Assembly: GCA_030151165.1 (NCBI GenBank)
Contig: JASLEM010000470.1
Location: forward strand, 1-47,042
From: Burkholderiaceae bacterium
GTDB taxonomy: Bacteria; Pseudomonadota; Gammaproteobacteria; Burkholderiales; Burkholderiaceae
Length of the DNA: 47,042 nt
Direction of reading: 5' to 3'
The notes under the pieces were generated by a model, which saw only the letters and a program-made list of their open reading frames with translations, was not told the origin of the DNA and did not search any database. The translations under genes were made by a program, and so were the position numbers. This document shows positions 17,305 through 24,687 of this stretch, one piece after another (position 1 is the stretch's first letter; each line of letters begins with the position of its first letter).

Positions 17305-18027
17305 ATGGTTGCACCCCTCTTCATTTCTCACGCTGTCCCCTGGATCCTCGAAAGCGCGCCCGGGCTCGCCGCGACCTTCGCCACCGTCGGCCGCGATCCG
17401 GCGATCGCCGCGGTGATCGTGGCCAACGCGCACTGGCAGACCAGCGAGCCAACCATCGGCATCTTCGATTCCACGAGCAAGGGGCAAGGGAGGACGGCCG
17501 ATCGCGCGGTGCGCTTGCTCGCGTCCGCAGGATTCGACGTCGTGGCCAGCACGGTGAGAGCCGACGAGTTCGACTTCTCGCATTCGCTGTGGACGCCGCT
17601 GTCGATGATGTTCGGCAGGACGCCACCGCCGATCGTCACGTTGTCCGTTCAACCGGCACTGGGCCCCGCGCATCACCTTCGATTGGGCGAGGCGCTTCGT
17701 CCCCTCACGCAGGACGTGCTGGTCCTCGGCTCGGGATCGCTGATCCACAACATGACCGACGTGAGGCCAGACTACCCGCCGGGACGCCAGGCGACGTGGG
17801 CCGCGGCGTTCTCGTCATGGATGCAGCAGCGCGCCGTCGCCGGCGATGTCGAGGCACTGCTCGACTACCGCCACCGCACGCCGCACGCGGCGCGCAGCCA
17901 TCCCCAGGAAGACCACCTGCTGCCTCTCTTCGTCGCGCTGGGCGCGAGTCGCGATCGCAAGGCGACGGTCCTGCACGACGACGTGGCCATGGCCACCGTC
18001 TCCCTCACCGCGATCAACTTCACCTGA
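17305..18027 (+). CDS. DODA-type extradiol dioxygenase-like protein (shortened)
   Basis: This 240-residue protein is of the LigB-like family that includes 4,5-DOPA dioxygenase YgiD, which cleaves catechol rings with a His-coordinated metal. The ligand histidines appear conserved: SHAVP near residue 9, AHWQT near 44, FSHSLWTPL, and GSGSLIHN. Compared with family members I know, about 20 residues are missing after AHWQT, including the normally conserved HDFGGFP...YPAPG stretch, and the usual SHGSP reads SHAVP. The protein may have altered substrate range or be losing function. The next gene starts 5 bases after its stop. It is probably regulated by the divergent LysR. Confidence 0.8.
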   Translation: MVAPLFISHAVPWILESAPGLAATFATVGRDPAIAAVIVANAHWQTSEPTIGIFDSTSKGQGRTADRAVRLLASAGFDVVASTVRADEFDFSHSLWTPLSMMFGRTPPPIVTLSVQPALGPAHHLRLGEALRPLTQDVLVLGSGSLIHNMTDVRPDYPPGRQATWAAAFSSWMQQRAVAGDVEALLDYRHRTPHAARSHPQEDHLLPLFVALGASRDRKATVLHDDVAMATVSLTAINFT

Positions 18028-18031
18028 CATC

Positions 18032-18640
18032 ATGAAGATCGACCTGACATACGACCTCGTCTGCCCTTGGTGCTACCTGTCGGCGACGAGCCTCGAGGTG
18101 GCCGTGAGCCGGCAGCCGGACATCGACCTCCAGCTCTGGCCCTATCAGTTGACGCCGGACGTTCCGGTGGCCGGCGTCGACCACGACGCCTTCTTCGCCG
18201 CGCGCGTCGGAAAGGCCCAGGCAAAACAGTGCTACCGGCAGATGGAGAAACTCGCCGAGCAGGCCGGCATCCCTTTGCGCTACGCGAGCATCCGGCGGCT
18301 TCCGAACACGCGTCTCGCTCACCGTGCTGTGCTGTTCGCGCAGAGCGAGGGCCAGGGATTGGCAGTGCTGAACGCCTTGATGCAAGCGCACTTCACGGGC
18401 ATCGACATCGGCAGTGTCGATGCGATCGTCAAGGTGTTCGAGGAACACGGCGGCAACGCCGAACGACTGCGGCGACACCTTGCCGACAGCGTGACCGAAG
18501 ACGACTTCCCGCGGTTCCTCCAGCGCGCTATCAGCCGTGGCGTTCGCGGCGTTCCACACGTGGAGATCGATGGCGTCGCGTCTGCAGGTGCACGAAGCGT
18601 CGAGGAATGGCAAACGCTGCTGGCAAAGGCCTCGGTCTGA
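18032..18640 (+). CDS. DsbA-family oxidoreductase (FrnE-like thioredoxin fold)
   Basis: This 202-residue protein starts at ATG 18032 directly after the dioxygenase. It has a thioredoxin-fold active site CPWC at residues 11-14 (DLVCPWCYLS), a helical insertion, and the cis-proline loop GVRGVPHVEIDG. It lacks a signal peptide, so it is cytoplasmic. FrnE-like members act as thiol-disulfide or glutathione-linked enzymes in aromatic and polyketide metabolism and stress. Its place behind a ring-cleavage dioxygenase supports a detoxification or aromatic-degradation role, but no substrate is visible. Confidence 0.9.
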   Translation: MKIDLTYDLVCPWCYLSATSLEVAVSRQPDIDLQLWPYQLTPDVPVAGVDHDAFFAARVGKAQAKQCYRQMEKLAEQAGIPLRYASIRRLPNTRLAHRAVLFAQSEGQGLAVLNALMQAHFTGIDIGSVDAIVKVFEEHGGNAERLRRHLADSVTEDDFPRFLQRAISRGVRGVPHVEIDGVASAGARSVEEWQTLLAKASV

Positions 18641-18769
18641 TCGCTCCGATGTGCGGCCGGACGGCCTTCACATCGAGCGTTCCGGTGCTGGAACGATTTG
18701 TTGCGCTGCCTCGCCTTGGTCCGAAGACCTCTGCCACCTAACGTCAACACATCTCGATTTCAGGACGAC

Positions 18770-19105
18770 ATGATGCGTGCCATTCTTCTCCGCGCCTACG
18801 GTGGCGCCGACGCGCTCCAGGTCGGAGAGGCCGAGCGTTCATGGAAGTTGCTGACGCCGACGGGCACGATCGTCAGTGCCGCCTCGCCCGACATCGGATC
18901 GCGCACGCCAGCAGGCAAGCACGGTCTCTGGTTCATGATGAAGCCCGACGGCCAGTTGCTGGAAACGCTGGCGGCGGAAGTCGCGAAGGGCGAGCTGAAA
19001 TCCCGCGTCTCCGAGGTCGTCGGTTTCGCCGACATTCCCGCCGCCATCGAGCGCAACCGCAGCACCTCGCACACCGGCAAGGCGATGGCGGACCTGTCGC
19101 GATGA
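18770..19105 (+). pseudogene. Zinc-type alcohol dehydrogenase/quinone oxidoreductase, middle deleted
   Basis: The 111-codon frame begins with the family N-terminus (MMRAILLRAYGGADALQVGE). It then jumps straight to the C-terminal part (ERSWKLLTPTGTIVSAA...GELKSRVSEVVGFADIPAAIE). The catalytic domain core and the GxGxxG nucleotide-binding region, about 200 residues in normal 310-340-residue members, are absent. The junction lies near 18830. The fusion keeps the reading frame, so a short protein could be made, but it cannot bind NADPH in the normal way. The two ends match the two ends of one family, so an internal deletion is the simplest explanation. Confidence 0.82.
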
Positions 19106-19156
19106 CTGCAATCTCGTCTTCGTTGCGCACGCACGGCGCCTCGGATTCGCCGCGGA

Positions 19157-19882
19157 TCAGCGCCGCGAGCCCTGCACCTTCTTGCTTGCCGTGCGCGACC
19201 TGGACGGCTCTGCAGCGGAAGCCTCTGCGGCCGCGGCCGGCAACGCATGATCGACGGCCACGGCGATCTGCCGCGAGAAGGCCGCCGGGTCGTCGTCCTT
19301 GGCAATGCCGAGAATGGCGCGCTGGTAAGCGTCACCCAGCGTCAGCGCGACCACTTCTCCCGCGACGTCCCACGATCGCGAAGGATCGACGCCGCCTGTT
19401 TCCAGCAGCGCGGCCAACCGAGCCCGGATCACGCGCATGCCGGACTCGTCGAACGCCCGTGCGATGCCCGGCAGCCGCCAGCCTTCCGCAACGATCAATC
19501 GATAGAGCGCCAGCGAATCCGGCTGGATCAACGCGAACGCGAAACCATGCAGTTCGTTCGACAGTCGCTGCCGGCAGGGCACGTCTTCTGCAGCAGACGG
19601 CGCGTTCTCGATGGCGTCGCGCATCTCCGAGCACATCGCGTCCACCAGCCCGGCGACCAGCGCATCCTTGCTGGAGAAGTGCCGGTACAGCGTCATCTTC
19701 GCGATGCGGCCCTCGGCTGCGATGCGGTCCAGCGTCACCCCGCCCAGACCGTCCCTCAGCACGATCGGCCGTGCGGCTTGGAGGATCGACATGCGCTTCT
19801 CGGCCATGCGCAGCCGGCGCGGATCGTCGGGGCGCCAGCGCCTCGAGCCATCGAACTCATCCGATACTTTATCGTCTTGCAT
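19157..19882 (-). CDS. TetR-family transcriptional regulator
   Basis: This 241-residue regulator has an N-terminal TetR helix-turn-helix (SILQAARPIVLRDG, TLDRIAAEGRIAKMTLYRHFSSKDAL) and a helical ligand-binding domain of the AefR-like C-terminal type. ATG 19882 is chosen because the 18-bp palindrome lies 15 bases upstream of it. ATG 19807 would remove the unusual basic N-terminal extension and is a real alternative. No good ribosome-binding site marks either. The Ala/Ser-rich basic tail is unusual. It is divergent from the NIPSNAP/DoxX cluster starting at 20035 and probably represses itself and that cluster. Confidence 0.9.
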   Translation of the reverse strand: MQDDKVSDEFDGSRRWRPDDPRRLRMAEKRMSILQAARPIVLRDGLGGVTLDRIAAEGRIAKMTLYRHFSSKDALVAGLVDAMCSEMRDAIENAPSAAEDVPCRQRLSNELHGFAFALIQPDSLALYRLIVAEGWRLPGIARAFDESGMRVIRARLAALLETGGVDPSRSWDVAGEVVALTLGDAYQRAILGIAKDDDPAAFSRQIAVAVDHALPAAAAEASAAEPSRSRTASKKVQGSRR

Positions 19883-19896
19883 ACACTGGATTAATT

Positions 19897-19914
19897 CGAT
19901 ACGATTTCGTATCG
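19897..19914. promoter_or_regulatory. TetR operator candidate
   Basis: CGATACGA-TT-TCGTATCG is an inverted repeat with 8-bp perfect arms and a 2-bp centre, lying 15 bases upstream of the TetR ATG (19882) and 120 bases before the NIPSNAP gene. Size and position are those of a TetR autoregulatory operator. A related half site, CGATACTTTATCG, lies at 19862-19874 over the start of the gene. Confidence 0.65.
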
Positions 19915-20034
19915 TTTCATCGGCCGTTTCACGCATCGACCGGCCGCTGTCTCCTCGATTGTGATCGCCAAGCTTTCGGGCCGCTCCGCGGCGTCGCCGG
20001 ATTTGCCCGTCAGCGGGCATGAGAGGACATCGAA

Positions 20035-20358
20035 ATGAGGACTTTCGAGCTTCGTGTGTACAGGTTGCGGTCGCAGCGCGACCTGGATTTCTACAAGGAC
20101 GAGATCTATCCGCGACACCTCAGGAGCTTCCCGCTCCATGGCGTCGAGGCGCATGGATTCTGGGTGGGCGTAGACGACCCGCTGCCGCGGCTCTTCGTGC
20201 TCGTCTCCTATGCGCCAGGCGCCGACGTGGCAGAGGTGACGCGTCGATACATGGCAAGCGCTGAGTTCGCGGCCGACACGGAAGGCTTCGATGTCTCGTC
20301 CATCCAGGGCGTCGACACGACACTCCTCGCGCCGACATCCTCGTCTCCGCTGCAATGA
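20035..20358 (+). CDS. NIPSNAP-family protein
   Basis: This 107-residue protein of the dimeric alpha/beta-barrel NIPSNAP family starts with the typical MRTFELRVYRL strand. It carries RHLRSFPLHG, DDPLPRLFVLVSY, and the YMASAEFAAD segment seen in bacterial members. The biochemical role of the family is poorly defined. It is the first gene of a plus-strand run (20035-23055) divergent from TetR and is probably controlled by the palindrome at 19897. A GAGAGGA lies about 8 bases ahead of the ATG. Confidence 0.85.
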   Translation: MRTFELRVYRLRSQRDLDFYKDEIYPRHLRSFPLHGVEAHGFWVGVDDPLPRLFVLVSYAPGADVAEVTRRYMASAEFAADTEGFDVSSIQGVDTTLLAPTSSSPLQ

Positions 20359-20428
20359 ACCGGTTGGCGAGTACGACGCGAACGTCGAGCTTCGCACCGG
20401 CCACATCACTACAGAAGGATAGCCCCCG

Positions 20429-20755
20429 ATGACTCCCGGAACCATCGTGAACGCCGTCGCAGCGTTGGCCTTCGCGGCCGCGGGCGCCGCGAATCTCCTC
20501 AACGTCGGCGACGCGGAGGCGAACTTCAGTCGATGGGGTTATCCCAAGGGCTGGCGCTTCCTGACTGCCGCACTCGAGATCGTCGGGGCGGCGTGCCTGC
20601 TGTGGCCAGCCACGCACCTGGTCGCGCTGGTCGGCCTGTCACTCGTGATCCTCGCTGCGCTGGGCACGCTGCTGAAGGCTCGCGAAGGCTTTTCGCACCT
20701 CCTGCCCGGCCTGGTCTTCGTCGTGCTGCTCGTCGCCGATTTCCTGCTCGACTGA
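20429..20755 (+). CDS. DoxX-like small membrane protein
   Basis: This 108-residue protein has four membrane helices (about 6-24, 44-61, 63-82, 90-106) and the DoxX-like features [26 protein letters not shown]. DoxX-like proteins are small inner-membrane proteins linked to thiosulfate or quinone metabolism and redox stress in some species, but the function of this one is unknown. AGAAGGA precedes the ATG. It belongs to the plus-strand cluster with NIPSNAP and a second DoxX protein. Confidence 0.83.
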   Translation: MTPGTIVNAVAALAFAAAGAANLLNVGDAEANFSRWGYPKGWRFLTAALEIVGAACLLWPATHLVALVGLSLVILAALGTLLKAREGFSHLLPGLVFVVLLVADFLLD

Positions 20756-20807
20756 ACGTCGTGCGGCGGCATGGCGACGAGTTCTTCCCTCACTGAAAGG
20801 AGCCTCA

Positions 20808-21242
20808 ATGCGTCGTGTAGACCAACTCCCATGGCGATCGCCGTACGCCATCCTCGCCGTCATCCTCGGAGTCGCCATCCTGCTGCTCGGCGCAAACTTC
20901 GTCGTCAATCCGCACGGCGGTGCGACCGGCTATGGTGTGACGGTGACAAGCACGGACGCCGACGCGTTCCTGCGCTGCAAGGGGGTGCGCGACATCGCCA
21001 CCGGAATCGTCGTGCTGAGCCTGCTGGCGTTCTCGTCGGCGCGCTCGGTCGCGCTGGCGCTGCTGGGCATGCTGCCGATCCCCATTGGCGACGCCATCAT
21101 CGTCGCGATGACGGGCGGTGCACCCGCCTATGCGGTTCCCATGCACGGCATCACGGCCGTCGTGATGCTCGTCGTGGCCCTGCTCATCCTGCGCCGCGCG
21201 CCGCCGCCGGTATCGACCGCGATCGACCGCGAGGCTGCTTGA
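20808..21242 (+). CDS. DUF4267 membrane protein
   Basis: This 144-residue protein has about four membrane helices. The pattern GYGVTVTSTDADAFLRCKGVRDIATG, GDAIIVAMTGG, and MHGITAVVM matches the DUF4267 family as I know it. No enzymatic role is established for the family. AAAGGAGC lies 7 bases before the ATG, a good ribosome-binding site. The gene lies in a run of small membrane-protein genes with short gaps, so cotranscription is likely. Confidence 0.82.
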   Translation: MRRVDQLPWRSPYAILAVILGVAILLLGANFVVNPHGGATGYGVTVTSTDADAFLRCKGVRDIATGIVVLSLLAFSSARSVALALLGMLPIPIGDAIIVAMTGGAPAYAVPMHGITAVVMLVVALLILRRAPPPVSTAIDREAA

Positions 21243-21288
21243 CGCGGCTCGTGCTTCTTTCTCGCCAAACGCCAAGCTCGAGACTCCG

Positions 21289-21714
21289 ATGAAACACGAG
21301 ATCGAACCAACGCTGCAACGCTTCGCGCCTCATCTGCTGGCGGTGCTGCGCATCGTCACCGCGCTCCTGTTCATGCAGCACGGCCTGCAGAAGCTGCTGG
21401 CATTCCCCGCTGCATCGCCGGAAGGCACGCCGCCGGCGTGGAGCCTGGTCTGGGTTGCGGGCTGGATCGAGGCCGCCGGCGGCGCCCTGATCGCGCTGGG
21501 GCTGTTCACGCGAACGATGGCGCTCGTCGCTTCCGGCGAGATGGCGGTGGCGTATTTCATGGTGCACGCACCGAAGAATTTCTACCCCGTGCTGAACGAG
21601 GGCGACCTTGCGGTTCTGTTCTGCTTCGTCTTCTTGTACGTCGTGTTCGCCGGGCCCGGCGCATGGAGCCTTGGCCGTCCTCTGGCGCGCGCGTGGCGGC
21701 TGCACAGATCATGA
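21289..21714 (+). CDS. DoxX-family membrane protein
   Basis: This 141-residue protein has four membrane helices and the DoxX signature LRIVTALLFMQHGLQKL, GWIEAAGGALIALGLFTR, AVAYFMVHAPKNFYPVLNEGD. It is longer and more canonical than the DoxX-like protein at 20429. Canonical members are inner-membrane proteins associated with electron transport to quinones or with oxidative-stress resistance. It lies 46 bases after the DUF4267 gene and 48 before the hydrolase, in the same direction. Confidence 0.9.
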   Translation: MKHEIEPTLQRFAPHLLAVLRIVTALLFMQHGLQKLLAFPAASPEGTPPAWSLVWVAGWIEAAGGALIALGLFTRTMALVASGEMAVAYFMVHAPKNFYPVLNEGDLAVLFCFVFLYVVFAGPGAWSLGRPLARAWRLHRS

Positions 21715-21762
21715 GGGCGGCGCCTCGCGCCCAAGCTATCTCGATCACGCGAAGGAATCACG

Positions 21763-23055
21763 ATGACCAGCAAGTCGCCAGTCGCGCCACGACATCGGCT
21801 GCACGTCCAGACGACCGCGTCGGAACTGCGCGACGGCTACCCCTACTTCAAGCACCACGATTCGATTTCGGCGCTATGGTCGACCAAGTGGCGTGCGCCG
21901 TGTTCGGCAGGGATATATCCGTTCACGGATGGTCGCGTGGAGGACTTCGATCCGATCTTCGAGCAGCTGTCCGCCATTGCCAACGACGACCCCGCAATAC
22001 TGCGCCGACCGGATGACTACGCGACGCCTTTCCTTCCCGTCGCTCGCGACCTGGTCGCCCAGGCCGAACGCGCGCATGAACTGGGCCAGCCGCTCCAGGC
22101 GCGCGAGTTGTTCCTGCGCGGTGCCGCCATCTACCGCATCGCGCGCTTTCCCGTCCATCGTTCAACGCTGGGCGAGGAGGCGTGGACGCGCGGAAAGGCG
22201 GCGTACAAGCGAGGTGGCGCGTTGCTGGATCCTCCGAGCGTCGAGGTGGCAGTTCCCTTCGCCCACGTTGACGTCGAGCGCGGCGATCGCGCAGCACCGA
22301 TCCAGGCCAACCTGCGTATGCCGCGAACGCAGCGACCACACGCCGGATGGCCCGTCCTGTTGTTCATCTGCGGTCTCGACGCCTATCGCACCGACCACAC
22401 GCCGCGCACGCAGGCACACGTGGATCGCGGCTTCGCTACGCTGAGTTTCGAGATCCCCGGGACGGGCGACTGCCCTGCGGCGCCGAACGATCCCGGGGCG
22501 CCGGATCGGCTGATGAGTTCGGTGCTCGACTGGGTCGACGCGAATGCCTCCACGCTCGCGCTCGATGCGTCGAGGATTGTCGTGCGCGGCATCAGCACCG
22601 GCGGCTATTACGCGATGCGCATCGCCCACACGCACGCCGATCGGCTATTCGCCGCGGTGGCCCAGGGCGGCGGTTGCCACCACATGTTCGAGCCCGCGTG
22701 GATCCTGGCGCAGAACCAGATGGAGTACCCGTTCGCTCTGGCCGACGCGTTGGCTTGCAAGTTCGGATATCGCGATCCGGATCCGGACAGCGCCGTCGAG
22801 GCCTATGCGGCCGACGCAATGAAGTTCAGCCTGATCGAGTCCGGCATTGCCGATCGATCTTCATGCCGCATGTTGATCATCAACGGCATGGAGGATTCGA
22901 TCTTCCCGATCGAGGACAGTTTCCTCGTGGCATCACGAGGCGTCGGCAAGGACCTGATCGTGCGCGGCTCGCGGGCGCACATGGGCAATCCCGGTGCAGA
23001 AGAGTTGCTCTACGACTGGATCGATAGTGTTGTCAGGGGCAGGAAGTCCGCGTGA
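21763..23055 (+). CDS. Alpha/beta hydrolase, Ayg1/FrsA-like (DUF1100)
   Basis: This 430-residue protein has a helical N-terminal half with LFLRGAAIYRIARFP and a C-terminal alpha/beta hydrolase core. The nucleophile is Ser in RGISTGGYYAMR, the acid Asp in GMEDSIFP and the base His in SRAHMGNPGAEE. This is the layout of the family that includes fungal Ayg1 (polyketide chain shortening) and 2,6-dihydroxypseudooxynicotine hydrolase, which break C-C bonds. It could act on ring-cleavage products, in keeping with the dioxygenase upstream. No signal peptide is seen. It is the last gene before the element boundary. Confidence 0.85.
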   Translation: MTSKSPVAPRHRLHVQTTASELRDGYPYFKHHDSISALWSTKWRAPCSAGIYPFTDGRVEDFDPIFEQLSAIANDDPAILRRPDDYATPFLPVARDLVAQAERAHELGQPLQARELFLRGAAIYRIARFPVHRSTLGEEAWTRGKAAYKRGGALLDPPSVEVAVPFAHVDVERGDRAAPIQANLRMPRTQRPHAGWPVLLFICGLDAYRTDHTPRTQAHVDRGFATLSFEIPGTGDCPAAPNDPGAPDRLMSSVLDWVDANASTLALDASRIVVRGISTGGYYAMRIAHTHADRLFAAVAQGGGCHHMFEPAWILAQNQMEYPFALADALACKFGYRDPDPDSAVEAYAADAMKFSLIESGIADRSSCRMLIINGMEDSIFPIEDSFLVASRGVGKDLIVRGSRAHMGNPGAEELLYDWIDSVVRGRKSA

Positions 23056-23204
23056 TCACCACCGTCTTCGATATGACCGTGCTCATCGTCGCTGCCGGTC
23101 ATGGAACTTGCTGAGAAAAGCCTCCAAACGGCAGGCGATCGGGGCCGTAGAAACCGCCTCAGAGAAAGCCCATCGCCCCGGAGCGCCCCAATTGGCGCGG
23201 CACC

Positions 23205-23231
23205 AAAAAAAGAGCCCGCACAAGGGCGGGC
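23205..23231 (-). terminator. Rho-independent terminator, originally of tRNA-Ser
   Basis: On the minus strand a stem GCCCGC/GCGGGC with a 6-base loop is followed by TCTTTTTTT (plus-strand A run 23205-23211). It begins 13 bases beyond the 15-bp attachment repeat. Before integration it would have followed directly after the CCA end of tRNA-Ser, so it is the stranded tRNA terminator. It may now end transcripts coming leftward out of the element. Confidence 0.8.
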
Positions 23232-23243
23232 AACGTTGACTCA

Positions 23244-23258
23244 CTGGCGGAGGGGGCG
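23244..23258. repeat. Left attachment site (15-bp tRNA 3'-end copy)
   Basis: The 15 bases CTGGCGGAGGGGGCG are identical to 36980-36994, where they form the 3' end of tRNA-Ser including CCA. Bases on both sides differ between the copies, so the core is exactly 15 bp. This marks the left end of the integrated element. Confidence 0.85.
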
Positions 23259-23330
23259 TCTGTCAAGGGCCGCATGAATCCTAGGGATTCTGGCGTTGCG
23301 TCTCCTGTCCGCCGGCTTGTCCGCCGAACC

Positions 23331-23573
23331 TCAGGACTCGTCTGAATTCTGATCTCCGCCCTTCCGCTCGTGGCGGTCTACCAACTTGATCGCCAAGACT
23401 GCAGCGAGCCCGAGCGCCAATTGCGCAGCCACTTGGCCCACCAGTTTCGCTGTTGGGTTCCTTGCAAGCCAACCTCGAATGCCAAGCTGGGGCCGCGTCT
23501 CCTGTACAGGAATCGGCGGTTGACGAGCTTGACGACGGGCCTCGCGGCGAGCCTCACGACCAGATTTCGGCAT
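23331..23573 (-). CDS. Small single-pass membrane protein of the element
   Basis: This 80-residue protein has a basic N-terminus (GREARREARRQARQ), a Pro/Gln linker, one membrane helix (about residues 45-66, KLVGQVAAQLALGLAAVLAIKLV region) and a charged tail HERKGGDQNSDES. It lies 72 bases inside the left attachment site. The DNA here is less GC-rich than the host. It could be a phage membrane protein (holin- or superinfection-type), but nothing specific supports that. A weak GGGGA is next to the ATG. An upstream in-frame extension is judged unlikely because its composition is unlike protein. Confidence 0.5.
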   Translation of the reverse strand: MPKSGREARREARRQARQPPIPVQETRPQLGIRGWLARNPTAKLVGQVAAQLALGLAAVLAIKLVDRHERKGGDQNSDES

Positions 23574-24059
23574 GTCCCCAATGTACCGGACCAGAGGGAC
23601 TGAGCTCAGAGGCCGCAATTCAACCGGCAAATCACTAACCCATCGCCGCGAGTTGCTCGAAGCCGCACACCCAGCGATCGGGCTTCGGCGGCGGAGGCGG
23701 TACAACAGGGCGCGCCGGCCGCCGCGGCTCCGTCCACCAGCCGTCTCGACCAACGTCGCGCCGCGGCACTATGTGACGCATGGACCAAGGTGCTATCAAC
23801 GCAAATGATCGTCGAGCACCGCCCGTTGTTCGTGCACGTCGGGCGCCTCAGCTCCGGCGAGCTGCTCGCACTTCCAGAAGACGAGGCGCCTACCAACTCC
23901 AACATCCGGGCCCGCCGCCGTCAGGCCGAATGCGGCTGATGCTGCACCCTCGTCGCTGCAGGCTCACAGCGTTCGCCATGCTGATGCGCCGGCAGTCCTG
24001 AACCACCCCCGCATAATCGGTCTCGTTAAAGCTCGGCAGAATGCCTGGGGGAATTGCGC
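23574..24059. other. Gene-poor left-end segment of the element
   Basis: These 486 bases contain no convincing full gene. Several short frames overlap on both strands. The best is a plus-strand frame (codons from 23604 to the stop at 23937-23939), open without a good start until GTG 23790 or ATG 23805. It reads DAWTKVLSTQMIVEHRPLFV in its middle and may be the end of a degraded gene. A promoter for the HEPN-like gene at 24060 should lie near 24010-24040. Confidence 0.4.
23805..23939 (+). CDS. Possible micro-gene or C-terminal remnant
   Basis: A 44-residue frame from ATG 23805 (GTG 23790 possible) reads MIVEHRPLFVHVGRLSSGEL and ends ARRRQAECG. Its amino-acid mix is protein-like, and the same frame stays open for about 200 bases upstream without a normal start. 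It may therefore be the tail of a gene that lost its beginning. No family is recognised. Confidence 0.27.
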   Translation: MIVEHRPLFVHVGRLSSGELLALPEDEAPTNSNIRARRRQAECG

Positions 24060-24581
24060 ATGGCCAGGAACGCGGCGCCTTCAAAAACACCGCCCGTAGA
24101 TCCCGTGCTTGAGGCGCGCCGGTGTCTCCACTCTGCGAGCGAATTTCACAAAGCATCGCTACGAGCTGCGCGCACTGAACTCACCCCGAACCGCGACGCC
24201 TTTGATCTTTCGGCGGATATTCCCGCAGTGGTGTGCGCTGCATTCGCAATTGAGCTCGCTTTCAAAGCTGTCCTGCTGACCGAGCGGGGCGAGCGCTGGC
24301 TTGGTCACCAACTCGCCCAGCTGTTCCAGGCGCTCTCATCGAGCACGCAGCAAGCAATCAAAGAACTCGTAGTTGAGACTAGCTACTTTCTTCGCCTCGA
24401 TCGCTCCGAGGGGCGGACGATGTGGTTCGATGAAGCCTTGGGGTCGCTGAGCGGAATCTTCGAGGACTGGCGATATGTCTACGAGTCCGGTACCGATTTG
24501 GCCGTCGACCTGAAGTTTTTGCACAGGCTAGCGCAGGCCTGCATTGAAGTCGCGAAGAAAACGTGTCGGGTCGGAGACTGA
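24060..24581 (+). CDS. HEPN-like protein, probable accessory cargo
   Basis: This 173-residue, mostly helical protein starts at ATG 24060 with GGGGGA 9 bases upstream (TTG 24054 is also in frame). The central part AFAIELAFKAVLLTERGERW followed by LGHQLAQLFQAL matches the HEPN-like pattern 'AIELxxKAxL..G....H.L..LF..L' that I recall from many accessory proteins. An R-x6-H spacing (RGERWLGH) is present, within the range of HEPN RNase active sites. It is transcribed opposite to the neighbouring virion genes, near the left end, where satellites and prophages often keep defence genes. RNase activity and a defence role are not shown. Confidence 0.6.
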   Translation: MARNAAPSKTPPVDPVLEARRCLHSASEFHKASLRAARTELTPNRDAFDLSADIPAVVCAAFAIELAFKAVLLTERGERWLGHQLAQLFQALSSSTQQAIKELVVETSYFLRLDRSEGRTMWFDEALGSLSGIFEDWRYVYESGTDLAVDLKFLHRLAQACIEVAKKTCRVGD

Positions 24582-24687
24582 CTCACGCGCTGGGCCTGGC
24601 GGAACAAGCGGCGGACAGCGCGCCCGTCGACGTCGCGATCGGCCTGCAGAGCGGACTGGAGGCAGAAGCCGCGTCCGCCGACAGGCT

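Noticed and set aside
23308..23325. Two GTCCGCC copies near the left att site as further operator sites
   Set aside because: They are direct, not inverted. Single GTCCGCC/GGCGGAC 7-mers are expected several times by chance in 13.7 kb of this composition, so only the three palindromes are kept.
24582..24687. Plus-strand open stretch after the HEPN-like gene (LGLAEQAADSAPVDVAIGLQ)
   Set aside because: It reads like protein but has no start codon or ribosome-binding site and runs into the end of the ejection gene. It is too short to call even a remnant.
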